From: an uncultured Roseobacter sp. | GTDB taxonomy: Bacteria > Pseudomonadota > Alphaproteobacteria > Rhodobacterales > Rhodobacteraceae | NCBI GenBank assembly: GCA_947488305.1 | Contig: CANKZM010000014.1 | Span: 1-49,742, forward strand | DNA: 49,742 nt | Direction: 5' to 3' | Shown here: positions 25,805-34,305 of the stretch, in pieces | Numbering within the stretch: the stretch's first letter is position 1 | Layout of the letters: each line of letters begins with the position of its first letter | Position numbers and translations under genes: made by a program | The notes under the pieces: generated by a model | Database searches by the model: none | Told to the model about the DNA's origin: nothing | What the model saw: the letters and a program-made list of their open reading frames with translations, nothing else

Positions 25805-26116
25805 ATGCCTGAGAAAATTCGCGCCTGCGGTGTCGACGATGTTGATGAAGAGGATGTGGTGCGGTTTGACCATGGTGACCTGAGCCTGATCATCATCCAT
25901 GGTGTGGACGGCAAATTCTATGCCACCGATGGTCATTGCACCCATGAAAGACAACATCTGGTAGATGGGCTTGTCGACGAATTTGACATCGAATGCCCCC
26001 TTCATGCCGGAACATTTGATTACCGGACCGGCGATCCAACTGGCGCGCCTGCCTGTGTGGCGCTCAAGACCTACAAGGTCAGCGTCGAAGGGGATGACGT
26101 TTTCGTAGAGATTTGA
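25805..26116 (+). CDS. Rieske-type [2Fe-2S] ferredoxin
   Basis: A 103-residue small Rieske protein. The cluster ligands are visible as CTH, then 16 residues, then CPLH (C-x-H...C-x2-H). The rest of the chain matches the length of ferredoxins of multicomponent oxygenases, with no catalytic iron domain. The natural partner in this neighbourhood is the membrane di-iron hydroxylase at 23192-24226. No ferredoxin reductase gene is present, so one would have to come from elsewhere. A clear terminator follows at 26137. Confidence 0.9.
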   Translation: MPEKIRACGVDDVDEEDVVRFDHGDLSLIIIHGVDGKFYATDGHCTHERQHLVDGLVDEFDIECPLHAGTFDYRTGDPTGAPACVALKTYKVSVEGDDVFVEI

Positions 26117-26136
26117 TCAGAACCGTTGGCAAGTCA

Positions 26137-26168
26137 GGCGCCGCCCCAAAGCGGCGCCCGGTATTTTT
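26137..26168 (+). terminator. Rho-independent terminator after the GntR-SDR-Rieske unit
   Basis: GGCGCCGC (26137-26144) and GCGGCGCC (26151-26158) form a perfect 8-bp stem with a CCCAAA loop, followed by CGGTATTTTT. It ends the plus-strand unit just before the convergent binding-protein gene. Confidence 0.85.
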
Positions 26169-26174
26169 CAGGTA

Positions 26175-27320
26175 TCAGCGCTCCAACGCGCCCACACCCG
26201 AGAAGCGGAAGGCTTCCTGTTCGAGCGCATCGATTTCTTCTGCGCTCATCTCATCATGCGCGACGGTGATCCGACCAAGGAAGACAAGCGGCAGTTCATC
26301 CGCACGACCCTCAAGATCATATTTTATCGCCTCAGCCGTCGCGGCACCGACGTCATCGCCCATGCGCATGGGTGTGGCGTCTAGCTCACCGCGCCGGATG
26401 GCTTCCAACTCAAGGCCCGTGCCGCCCCAGCCGGTTGAGAAAACTTCTTTCTCCTTGCCAACTGCAAGCTGTGCTTCGACCGATCCCATCGCCATCGCAG
26501 TGTTTGCGTTGTGGATGATCGTGGCTTCCGGATAGGCCTGCAGGATCAGGGATGTGCCTTCGAACCCGCCTTCGCGCTGGTATTCACCATAGTGCTCGTA
26601 AACGGTGGTCCAGTTGCCCTTTTCCTCAACGCAGGCTTTGAAATCACCTGAGCGCTGATTGTCCGTAATTCCCGGGATGCCCCGGTTCATCGCCATTGTG
26701 ACATCATTGCCCAAACGCCCCAACATGTAGTCGCACATGGTCAAGGCACCGGCAGCGGAGGAGAAATCGAACCACGCATCCGGCTGTTTGGACAGGTCCT
26801 TCAGCGGCGTGTGGAACGCCCAGACATAGGTCGAGAAGCCCTCGGTATTGGCGAGCTTGTCGATGTTATCTGCCTGAATCGCCAGTTCGGACGGGCCAAA
26901 GATTACGTAGTCATAAAGGTCCGCATCCTGGGCCACCTGGTTGGCATAGGTCGACTGCAGCGAGTGTTCGATCTGACGTGAGGCAAACTCAGTTGTCTCG
27001 TAGGTGATGCCCAGTTCATCCAGACGTTTGGTCAACGCCAGATAAGCCCGCGCCCAGAAGTCCGATGTATCGGCCGATGGGTAAATCAAGCCGATCTGCA
27101 CCGGAGCGTCCTGTGTGCCCGTGAACTTCACGGCCTCGGACCCAACCACTGCCTGCAGCGCTTCCAGTTTACCTTCTGCGTTCACCTCATCCGGCACCCA
27201 ATAGTCGCGCTCGGCAATATCCGGCAGCTCTTTCAGCGGCAGCTTGGCATGACCATCTGCAAAAGCTGCGCCGCCAAGCACCAGACTTGTCACCAGTCCG
27301 GTTGTCATCAAAAATCTCAT
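26175..27320 (-). CDS. Periplasmic substrate-binding protein of sugar-type ABC importer (system A)
   Basis: A 381-residue exported binding protein, longer than the usual 310-340 for sugar-binding proteins. The signal peptide runs to about residue 22 (VTSLVLGGAAFADGHA). About 50 residues then precede the typical core (VQIGLIYPSADTSDFWARAYLAL). The ATG at 27320 follows GGGAGGAACC. It is the last gene of the six-gene minus-strand transporter operon, behind the system A permease. The long N-terminal insert (KLPLKELPDIAERDYW) and TorT-like features make a plain monosaccharide ligand uncertain. Confidence 0.82.
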   Translation of the reverse strand: MRFLMTTGLVTSLVLGGAAFADGHAKLPLKELPDIAERDYWVPDEVNAEGKLEALQAVVGSEAVKFTGTQDAPVQIGLIYPSADTSDFWARAYLALTKRLDELGITYETTEFASRQIEHSLQSTYANQVAQDADLYDYVIFGPSELAIQADNIDKLANTEGFSTYVWAFHTPLKDLSKQPDAWFDFSSAAGALTMCDYMLGRLGNDVTMAMNRGIPGITDNQRSGDFKACVEEKGNWTTVYEHYGEYQREGGFEGTSLILQAYPEATIIHNANTAMAMGSVEAQLAVGKEKEVFSTGWGGTGLELEAIRRGELDATPMRMGDDVGAATAEAIKYDLEGRADELPLVFLGRITVAHDEMSAEEIDALEQEAFRFSGVGALER

Positions 27321-27344
27321 AGTGGTTCCTCCCTTTTATGAGAA

Positions 27345-27392
27345 CGCGGCGGCTGCCAATATCGGGTTCATTCCCCGTAATCCGTCGCCGCG
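27345..27392 (-). promoter_or_regulatory. Intercistronic hairpin between permease and binding-protein genes
   Basis: CGCGGCG (27345-27351) and CGCCGCG (27386-27392) can pair across a 34-base loop that contains a further small CGGG/CCCG stem. It sits between the system A permease stop and the binding-protein start. It may protect or separate the two parts of the message. There is no T-run. Confidence 0.45.
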
Positions 27393-27403
27393 CATTAAGC
27401 CGA

Positions 27404-28522
27404 TCATCCGCTTGGGTTGGGATCTCCGGCAAAGATTCCGCCAAGCGCGAGCAGTGCGATCAGCAGACCGATAATGGCCGCACTGAAGCGCAGCGTTTTC
27501 TGTCCATCCGGTGTGGCAAGGGCCGCCAGCCAGCCGCCCGCACCATCCCGGTCTTTCTGTTGCATCCAGGTATAAAGCGCCACGGAGCTGACAATGACGA
27601 CGCCCGATGCCACGGATTGCCAGAAGAACTCCATCCGCAAGGTGACGAGCGCGTTAACCATCATCGACAACAGCAGCACGCCGGCAAAGGATCCCAGCAT
27701 GGACGCGCGGCCCCCGAAAAGGGACGTGCCTCCAACCACAACTGCAGCGATCACGTGCAGATTGAAATAGGGGGCCGAGGTCGCCTGAATGGCGTTCAGC
27801 TTACCGGTCAACAAGATGCCCCCAAGTGCCGCACAAGTGCCGCAGAGCACATAGGCATAAAGCTTATGCCGGTTAACCGAGATGCCGGTCAGTTCCGCCG
27901 CTTCGGGGTTGGAGCCGATGGCAATCGTGTAGCGCCCGAAATAGGTCCGGGTCAGCAACCAGTACCCCGCGATCATCGTGGCAATGCCGATCACGACCGG
28001 GATTGGAATGAACCCCGGGATCTGTCCGCGACCGATGTCTGTCAGCAAATCCGGGAAGCGGGCGAGCACCAGCCCTTTTGCCAGCACCAGAGCCAGACCG
28101 CGATAGACCAGATCCATCGCCAGTGTCCCAATCAGATCGGGCACTTGAAAGCGCGTGATGATCAGCCCGTTGATTAACCCCATCAACGCGCCCAGAAGCA
28201 GCGCAATCGGCACGGCAATATAGACCGAAAACCCGTATTGCTTGATCAGGAAAGCCATAATGATCCCGGAAAGTGCCGCGATAGAGCCGATGGACAGGTC
28301 GATACCGCGCTGCGTAATGACAAAGGTCATGGCCATGGCCATCGGCATGTAAAGCGCCGCATCCAGCAGGATTAGGTTCATGTTGCTGAGGCGGAAATAG
28401 CGCGCAGGCTCTACCGCCAGCATAAAGAGGATAATTGCAAGGATCATGACCATCGGGCCAATGATCGCGATGTAGGGTTCCAGCTTTTCGCGCAGTGGGA
28501 CGTCAGTTGTTTCGGTTGACAT
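27404..28522 (-). CDS. Sugar ABC transporter permease (system A)
   Basis: A 372-residue RbsC-type permease. The family block ITQRGIDLSIGSIAALSG lies near residue 70, GLINGLIITRFQVPDLIGTLA near 115, and VVVGGTSLFGGRASMLG near 260. About nine to ten hydrophobic segments are present, plus a hydrophilic stretch (QKDRDGAGG) before the last helix. The start codon overlaps the ATPase stop as TAATG. It pairs with the single-domain ATPase upstream and the binding protein downstream to give a complete importer. Confidence 0.88.
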   Translation of the reverse strand: MSTETTDVPLREKLEPYIAIIGPMVMILAIILFMLAVEPARYFRLSNMNLILLDAALYMPMAMAMTFVITQRGIDLSIGSIAALSGIIMAFLIKQYGFSVYIAVPIALLLGALMGLINGLIITRFQVPDLIGTLAMDLVYRGLALVLAKGLVLARFPDLLTDIGRGQIPGFIPIPVVIGIATMIAGYWLLTRTYFGRYTIAIGSNPEAAELTGISVNRHKLYAYVLCGTCAALGGILLTGKLNAIQATSAPYFNLHVIAAVVVGGTSLFGGRASMLGSFAGVLLLSMMVNALVTLRMEFFWQSVASGVVIVSSVALYTWMQQKDRDGAGGWLAALATPDGQKTLRFSAAIIGLLIALLALGGIFAGDPNPSG

Positions 28523-29277
28523 TATGCTGCCTCCTCTGCGCCGACGATGAGGCCAAGCACCTCTTGCGTATTGCTATCTGCGGTTTTCACCACCCCAACC
28601 CGTTGCCCGCGCCGCTGAACATGGATGCGGTCGGACACCTCGAACACGTCATCCAGCGAGTGGCTGATCAGAATGACCGCCAGCCCCTGCGCCTTGAGGT
28701 TTTGAATGAGTTTCAGCGTGCGCGCGGTTTCCTGCGGACCCAGCGCCGCGGTGGGTTCGTCCATCACCAGCACCCGCAGACCTTCGTGATAGACTGCGCG
28801 GGCAATGGCGACGGCCTGACGCTGCCCGCCTGACAAGCTTTCGGTCGGCGCATCCAGCGACTTCAGCTTCACGCCGAGCCTCTCCATCAGCACGCGTTCA
28901 GTCTCGGACCGCATGCGTTTATTGTCGAGCATCGGGATGCCCATCACGGTTCTGGTCAGCTCGTTGCCCAGAAACATATTGGCCGCCGGATCAAGGTGAT
29001 CGGCCAGCGCAAGCGTCTGATAAACCGCATCAATGCCCATGGCGATTGCATCGGCATGGCTGGCAAATGAGACTTTGTTTCCATCAAGGAACATCTCGCC
29101 TTCAGAGGGCTGGTAGACTCCGGTCAGCACCTTGATCAGGGTCGATTTTCCAGCGCCGTTGTCTCCGACAATCGCCAGTACTTCGCCTGCATGCGCCTCA
29201 AGATCGACATTCAGCAAGGCGGTCACACCACCAAAGCGCTTCGTGATACCGCGCATTTGCACAAGGGGTTCGGTCAT
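28522..29277 (-). CDS. Sugar ABC transporter ATP-binding protein (system A, single-domain)
   Basis: A 251-residue ATPase with intact Walker A (GDNGAGKST), signature (LSGGQRQAVAIARAV) and Walker B (VLVMDEPTAALG). I prefer the ATG at 29277, with AAGGA eight bases upstream. An in-frame codon at 29304 has no such site. Like the inositol ATPase at 9480 it has one domain, in contrast to the tandem ATPase of system B in the same operon. Confidence 0.9.
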   Translation of the reverse strand: MTEPLVQMRGITKRFGGVTALLNVDLEAHAGEVLAIVGDNGAGKSTLIKVLTGVYQPSEGEMFLDGNKVSFASHADAIAMGIDAVYQTLALADHLDPAANMFLGNELTRTVMGIPMLDNKRMRSETERVLMERLGVKLKSLDAPTESLSGGQRQAVAIARAVYHEGLRVLVMDEPTAALGPQETARTLKLIQNLKAQGLAVILISHSLDDVFEVSDRIHVQRRGQRVGVVKTADSNTQEVLGLIVGAEEAA

Positions 29278-29370
29278 GTCGCTTTCCTTCTTATTCCGCT
29301 TCATGCGGGTATCACTTCGTCAGGCCAAAAGCCCCTGCACCACAGGATGCGGAGGCCTTCTAGGAGGAGG

Positions 29371-30411
29371 TTACTTACCCCAAATCGCCTTGTAGGCGTC
29401 GCGGTACGGTGTGTCGGGGTCGAATTGGTTGCTGTCGCCCAGCTTGGCCAAACCTTCCTGTGTCACCAGCGCAGGCGAAGTGACGTAGCCCGAACAGGGC
29501 TCACCCTGTATGGCGCGGTTCAGCTCATCCACCAGTTGCCAACCTTGCAGGTTGAGCGGCTCAGCCACAGTGATGGCCTGATATTGTGCGCCCCGAATAC
29601 GCTGGAACGCCGCTTCGGAGCCATCGCCGGCAGAACCTGCCTTTGGCGAGCCATCGCCCGGAATACCTGCCGCCGCAAGCGATGGCGCCATGAAATCGAA
29701 ATAGAGGTCATTGATGGCCAATGAGTGGGTCCAGCTTGCCCCGTATTTCTGTAGCAGGCTTGTGGTCAGCGGGCCCATGCGTGTCGATGTATCGGCAATT
29801 GGCGTGTCGACATACTCAAGCACCGTGCCGCCCATCTTCTCGACGGTCTCTTTCAGGCGATCTGCTTTGTCGATGGCAATCTGGTAGGTGGAGTCGGTGA
29901 AAATGACGACGCCGACATTGTCACCACCGTCTTCCATTGCCCATTCGGCTGCGACCTCGGACACGCGCATCGCATCCGTGGACACGTTGGCAAAGATGCC
30001 TCCTTCAGCCTCACAGCCAATCTTGGAACCGGAATGCCAGGCGACGACCGGAATATTGGCCTCGATGATTCCTTCAAGCGCCGCTTGCTGCTCAACCACG
30101 TCGAAGCCGGTGATCACCAGCCCGTCGGGCTGCAATGCCATCGTCTGACCCAATGCCGCCGTGCGCCCCTGGACCGAGCTTGCGCCATCCAGAACCCGGA
30201 CTTCCCAGCCCATGGCTTCGGCTGCTTCCTCAACGCCATTTGTCACGCCCAGAATGCCGCCGTTCTTGAGATCAGCCGCCAGCACGACGATGGTCTTGCC
30301 TTCAGCCCCTGTTGGCCCGGTGGTTGGTCCGTCCCAAGGCGTCTCCGCCAGTACCGGCACCGACAGGATGGTCGTGGCGAGCATGGCTCCGATGAATGTT
30401 CTTTTCCGCAT
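29371..30411 (-). CDS. Periplasmic sugar-binding protein (system B)
   Basis: A 346-residue exported binding protein of the ribose type. The signal peptide ends VLAETPW, and the core begins GKTIVVLAADLKNGGILGVTNGVEEAAEAMGW. The ATG at 30411 follows GGGAGGAAACC. It lies downstream of the tandem ATPase and permease of system B, and upstream of the system A ATPase. The ligand is not readable from sequence. The mature region carries two cysteine-containing loops (SKIGCEAEGG, GEPCSGY), which are less common in this family. Confidence 0.85.
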   Translation of the reverse strand: MRKRTFIGAMLATTILSVPVLAETPWDGPTTGPTGAEGKTIVVLAADLKNGGILGVTNGVEEAAEAMGWEVRVLDGASSVQGRTAALGQTMALQPDGLVITGFDVVEQQAALEGIIEANIPVVAWHSGSKIGCEAEGGIFANVSTDAMRVSEVAAEWAMEDGGDNVGVVIFTDSTYQIAIDKADRLKETVEKMGGTVLEYVDTPIADTSTRMGPLTTSLLQKYGASWTHSLAINDLYFDFMAPSLAAAGIPGDGSPKAGSAGDGSEAAFQRIRGAQYQAITVAEPLNLQGWQLVDELNRAIQGEPCSGYVTSPALVTQEGLAKLGDSNQFDPDTPYRDAYKAIWGK

Positions 30412-30438
30412 GGTTTCCTCCCATTGAATGAAAATCGA

Positions 30439-31461
30439 TCAGCGCTTTTCCGCGCCTTTTTTCCGTTGTGCGTAGCCTGCGATGCCGATGGCGATCAGCA
30501 GTGTGACGCCGTTGAAAAGTGGCTCGACCCAGAACGATCCGCCAAATTGCTGAATGCCCGATATCCCCACCGCCAGGATCGCGACGCCGATCACCGTGCC
30601 CCAGACGTTGACCCGGCCCGGCTTGATCGTGGTGGAGCCCAGAAACGCGCCAACAAGGGCTGGCAACAAGAATTCAAGGCCGACGCTTGCCTGTCCGATC
30701 CGCAGTTTTGCGGCGAGCAACACGCCGGCCAAAGCGGTCATCGTACCGGAGGCGACAAAAGCACCGATCACGTATTTACGGGTGGGGATGCCGTTCAGTT
30801 GCGCGGCGCGCTGATTAGCGCCGATGGCATATAGGTACCGACCCACCGGCGTGTATTCGAGGATGATCCACATGATGATCGTGATGGCCAGCAGGTAATA
30901 CCCCGTGATCGGCAGGCCAAAGACAAAGGTTGTGTTGAGTGCGTAAAAGCCGTCGGGCAGGACGCCGACCATCTGACGGCCCCCGGTGTGCCAGAGCGCA
31001 AGCGCATAAAGAACGGTGCCGGTCCCCAGCGTCGCGATAAAGCTGTCGATCTTTGCGACCTCAACCAGCAACCCGTTGAGAAACCCGGTGATCCCACCGA
31101 GTATCAGCACAACCGCTACGGCGATGGGCCAGGGCAGGCCCAGCAGGGTTTGCAAGCTGATGGCGAGGATGTGCCAGAGCACAATCCCGTATCCCACGGT
31201 CAGGTCAATACGCCCGGCAGCCATAGGGATCATCGCACCCAATGACAGCAAGGCGATGATCGCCTTGTCGCTGACGATTGACCGCAGATTGAGCATTGTC
31301 GGGAAGGTATTTGGCAGCAGAACAGAAAACAGCCCGATCAGGATCACCGTCAGGATCACCAGTCCGTAGACAGGCAAGAACCGCATCAGCCGTGCTCCGA
31401 ATGAGAGGCCTTTCAACTCCGCTTTTGTGGGCTCAAGCGCCCCTGATTCAAGCGATTGCAT
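30439..31461 (-). CDS. Sugar ABC transporter permease (system B)
   Basis: A 340-residue RbsC-type permease with the conserved blocks MAAGRIDLTVGYGIV, NGLLVEVAKIDSFIATLGTG and LVGAFLGSTTIKPGRVNVWG, and about nine hydrophobic segments. Its start overlaps the end of the tandem ATPase gene by 14 bases, showing translational coupling. It belongs with ATPase 31448-32974 and binding protein 29371-30411. Confidence 0.88.
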   Translation of the reverse strand: MQSLESGALEPTKAELKGLSFGARLMRFLPVYGLVILTVILIGLFSVLLPNTFPTMLNLRSIVSDKAIIALLSLGAMIPMAAGRIDLTVGYGIVLWHILAISLQTLLGLPWPIAVAVVLILGGITGFLNGLLVEVAKIDSFIATLGTGTVLYALALWHTGGRQMVGVLPDGFYALNTTFVFGLPITGYYLLAITIIMWIILEYTPVGRYLYAIGANQRAAQLNGIPTRKYVIGAFVASGTMTALAGVLLAAKLRIGQASVGLEFLLPALVGAFLGSTTIKPGRVNVWGTVIGVAILAVGISGIQQFGGSFWVEPLFNGVTLLIAIGIAGYAQRKKGAEKR

Positions 31462-32974
31462 CTGCGGCGTCCTTTTTGTCAGCGATATTCCCGGCGGAGG
31501 CCGATTGGATCAGGTTTTCCGTGGTCAAGCGCGTACCCGACAATTCATCCACGATCATCCCCTGGCTGAACACGATCGCCCGGTGGCAGATCGTGGCGAT
31601 TTCTTCGAAATCGGTCGAGATGATGAGGATTCCGACACCTTCCGCCAGAGCGCGGTTCAATAATGCGTAGATTTCGGATTTCGCGCCAACATCGACGCCC
31701 GCTGTCGGATCTTCGCACAGCAGCAGCTTGCGGTTGGTCGCCAGCCAGCGCCCAATGACGACTTTCTGCTGGTTGCCGCCCGACAGCGCTTCGATGGCAA
31801 GGCCGGGGTCATTCGGTGAGAGACCCAGTTCCGCGCCAATGATCGCGGCCTGATCCGCTTCGGTTTTGGGCGACAGGAGATTGCCAAGCCTGCGCCCGAT
31901 CCCCTTGGGGTTCAGGAACGTGTTTTCCCGGATCGAGAGGCTCATGGCGACGGACTCTTCCGTCCGGTCCTTTGCGACCAACCCGATGCCAGAGGACAGC
32001 GCGTGCTCGGGTGCCGATAAATTGGGCCGCGCCCCGTCGAGGCTGACGTCCCCTTCATGCGGCATGAGCCCAAACAGCGCACGCGAAATCGCCTCGTGCC
32101 CCGCGCCGCGCAGACCAACGAGGCCGACGATCTCGTTCTGCCTGAGCACAAAATCCAAAGGGCCAACGCCTGCGACACCAAACCGGTCGAGCCGCAGAAT
32201 GTCGTCTCCCGGTTCGCCAGACGCCTTGACCGTTTCGCGCGTCTTCCGCCCGACAATTTTCTGCACCAGTTCTTCGGGCGTGGTGTGGTCGATGTTCCGG
32301 ACCCCAACCATTTCGCCATCGCGCAACACGGCAACACGGTCTGCAATCTGGAAAATCTCGTCCAGCCGGTGGCTGACGTAAATCATGCCCACCCCTTTTT
32401 CCCGCAGCGGGCGGATGGCCGAGAACAAGCGTTCGACCTCGTCAGCGGGCAGGGATGCTGTTGGTTCGTCCAGTACGAGGAATTCACTATCGACCGCCAA
32501 AGCCCGTGCAATTGCGACCAACGACTTCTCGGTTCTGGTCAGATGCTCGACCCGTGTGGTGGGGTCAAAATCACAATCAACTTTCTTGAGGGCTTCAGCC
32601 GCAAAGCGCTCTACATCATTCCAGCGGATCACGCCGGACTTGCGCGCAAATCCCAAAGCGAGGGCGATATTTTCCGCGACCGTCATCCATTCGATCAAAC
32701 CAAGATCCTGGTGGATGAAGGCGACTTTCTGGCGCTCACCAAATCCCGCGGGTCGGTGCTGGTACGGCTCTCCGTCAATCAGCACCCGACCGGAGTCCGC
32801 CGTATGAATTCCGCCAAGAACCTTGATCAGGGTCGATTTTCCAGCGCCATTCTCGCCGAGCAGCGCAACAATTTCACCGCGACCAACAGCCAGCGACACG
32901 TCTTTGAGAGCGTAGGTGCCGCCAAAGTGTTTGTCGATGCCGTCGAAAAACAGACCTGTTTGCAGGTTCTGCAT
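31448..32974 (-). CDS. Sugar ABC transporter tandem ATP-binding protein (system B, RbsA/MglA-type)
   Basis: A 508-residue ATPase with two nucleotide-binding domains. The first has Walker A GENGAGKST and Walker B FLVLDEPTASLP. The second has a degenerate Walker A (GLRGAGHEA), an intact signature (LSGGNQQKVVIGRWL) and LLLCEDPTAGVD. This asymmetry is normal for the RbsA/MglA group. It is the first gene of the six-gene importer operon and is divergent from the LacI-family regulator at 33087. Two copies of a GTTACCYGTAACGT operator stand between them. The start follows GGGAGGA. Confidence 0.9.
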   Translation of the reverse strand: MQNLQTGLFFDGIDKHFGGTYALKDVSLAVGRGEIVALLGENGAGKSTLIKVLGGIHTADSGRVLIDGEPYQHRPAGFGERQKVAFIHQDLGLIEWMTVAENIALALGFARKSGVIRWNDVERFAAEALKKVDCDFDPTTRVEHLTRTEKSLVAIARALAVDSEFLVLDEPTASLPADEVERLFSAIRPLREKGVGMIYVSHRLDEIFQIADRVAVLRDGEMVGVRNIDHTTPEELVQKIVGRKTRETVKASGEPGDDILRLDRFGVAGVGPLDFVLRQNEIVGLVGLRGAGHEAISRALFGLMPHEGDVSLDGARPNLSAPEHALSSGIGLVAKDRTEESVAMSLSIRENTFLNPKGIGRRLGNLLSPKTEADQAAIIGAELGLSPNDPGLAIEALSGGNQQKVVIGRWLATNRKLLLCEDPTAGVDVGAKSEIYALLNRALAEGVGILIISTDFEEIATICHRAIVFSQGMIVDELSGTRLTTENLIQSASAGNIADKKDAADAIA

Positions 32975-33003
32975 CGCGTGGTCCTCCCTCGCCAGGTAGT
33001 TGA

Positions 33004-33017
33004 GTTACCTGTAACGT
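33004..33017. promoter_or_regulatory. Operator copy 1 for the second LacI-family regulator
   Basis: GTTACCTGTAACGT contains arms GTTAC and GTAAC around two bases. It overlaps a perfect 10-bp palindrome GTAACGTTAC at 33011-33020. A near-identical 14-mer is at 33061-33074. It stands 30 bases before the start of the tandem ATPase gene. Confidence 0.72.
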
Positions 33018-33060
33018 TACGGTAATGCTTGTCGTAACCGTGGCGTCTGTCAAGCGCTAA

Positions 33061-33074
33061 GTTACCCGTAACGT
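33061..33074. promoter_or_regulatory. Operator copy 2 for the second LacI-family regulator
   Basis: GTTACCCGTAACGT matches 33004-33017 at 13 of 14 bases, and the two copies start 57 bases apart. This one is 13 bases before the GTG start of the regulator. The pair could let one repressor loop or cover both divergent promoters. Confidence 0.72.
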
Positions 33075-33086
33075 AGAGCGTCCTCA

Positions 33087-34115
33087 GTGAGAGAAAAACC
33101 CAATAAAACCAACAAAGTCAGCCTCTCTGAGGTGGCCCGCGAGGCAGGCGTGTCAAAGATGACCGCCAGCCGGGTCTTGCGTGAAGAGGGAGGATATTCT
33201 GAGAAAACCCGTGCGTTGGTCATGCAGAAAGTGGACGAACTGGGCTACTTGCCGAATCGTCTCGCGACGGTTTTTGCCGGTGATCAGAGCTCGACTTTCG
33301 TGGGTGTTTCCATCCCTGAGCTTGGGAACGAAGTCTTCGCGCAGGTGCTGGAAGGCATTGACCGGCAACTCAGCACTTTTGGTCATCAGTCGGTGTTGGG
33401 GCTGACCCAACACACGTTGAAGGACGAGGAGGACTGGATTCGTACCGTCCTGTCCTGGCAACCCGCGGGGCTTATCCTGACCGGTCGATACCATTCACCG
33501 CGCGCAATTGAGATGCTGAAGAATGCCGGAATCCCGATCGTTGAGATCTGGGACTACAACAGCAGCCCGCTGGACATGAGCGTCGGCATAAATCACTTCG
33601 ATAGCGGCTTTGACATGGGCCGATACCTGATTGAGTGCGGCTACACCCGGATCGGTTATGTGGGTACGTCACATGATGCCGCCAATGCCGCGTCTTCAAG
33701 ACTGGACGGATTCTGCAAAGCGGTAGAGGGCGGCGGTGGCCTTGTGCAAAAGCAGCTCTGCCTGCATGATACCGCAACGTTTTACCCGGGCTTTTACGGG
33801 ACCGAACAATTGCTGGCCTCGCAGTCCGGAATTGAGTGTATATTTTACCAAAACGACGCCATGGCCTTCGGTGGCATGCAATATTGCACCGCCAAAGGCA
33901 TGCAGGTGCCGGAAGACATCGGCATTGCAGGTTGGGGTGATCTGCCGATCTCGGCCGTCCTGAAACGCCGTTTGACCTCCATGCACGTATCTCATCTCAA
34001 GCTGGGAAAAATCGCGGCACAGATGATGATCTCACGCTTGTCAGATGAGCCTGTGGAACCGGTCAAGGACATAGGATTTCATTTGATCCCCGGTAGTACG
34101 GTGCGGAACCTTTAG
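33087..34115 (+). CDS. LacI-family transcriptional regulator of the dual sugar importer operon
   Basis: A 342-residue LacI/GalR-family regulator. The helix-turn-helix reads VSLSEVAREAGVSKMTASRVL, followed by the hinge DELGYLPNRLA and a sugar-binding-type effector domain. It begins with GTG at 33087. The helix-turn-helix starts a few residues later, so no downstream start is acceptable. It is divergent from the importer operon, and the 112-bp gap contains the two GTTACCYGTAACGT sites. The effector is unknown. The domain set resembles gluconate- or pentose-responsive family members, but I cannot assign one. Confidence 0.88.
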   Translation: MREKPNKTNKVSLSEVAREAGVSKMTASRVLREEGGYSEKTRALVMQKVDELGYLPNRLATVFAGDQSSTFVGVSIPELGNEVFAQVLEGIDRQLSTFGHQSVLGLTQHTLKDEEDWIRTVLSWQPAGLILTGRYHSPRAIEMLKNAGIPIVEIWDYNSSPLDMSVGINHFDSGFDMGRYLIECGYTRIGYVGTSHDAANAASSRLDGFCKAVEGGGGLVQKQLCLHDTATFYPGFYGTEQLLASQSGIECIFYQNDAMAFGGMQYCTAKGMQVPEDIGIAGWGDLPISAVLKRRLTSMHVSHLKLGKIAAQMMISRLSDEPVEPVKDIGFHLIPGSTVRNL

Positions 34116-34135
34116 TCTTTCAGCGCCGCATAATT

Positions 34136-34155
34136 AACATAATTCTCATTATGTT
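34136..34155. promoter_or_regulatory. Perfect inverted repeat resembling a Fur-family site
   Basis: AACATAAT (34136-34143) and ATTATGTT (34148-34155) are perfect 8-bp arms around TCTC. The sequence ATAATGAGAATTAT on the minus strand looks like Fur-type boxes. It lies in the 190-bp gap between the LacI-family gene and the small membrane protein gene at 34306. It could be an operator for that gene or a weak terminator stem, though there is no T-run. Low certainty. Confidence 0.35.
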
Positions 34156-34305
34156 CGCTTTCCGTGCACCAGAAGCACCCTAAAACGATACCACTTTTTC
34201 CGGCCTCGTTAATCGGAAATTGAGAAACTCCGCGCTATTTTACAGATAGTCACAGCGTGTTCAGTGCATTGGAGGAAAAGCAGCACGCGCGAAAAGGAGC
34301 ACCTC

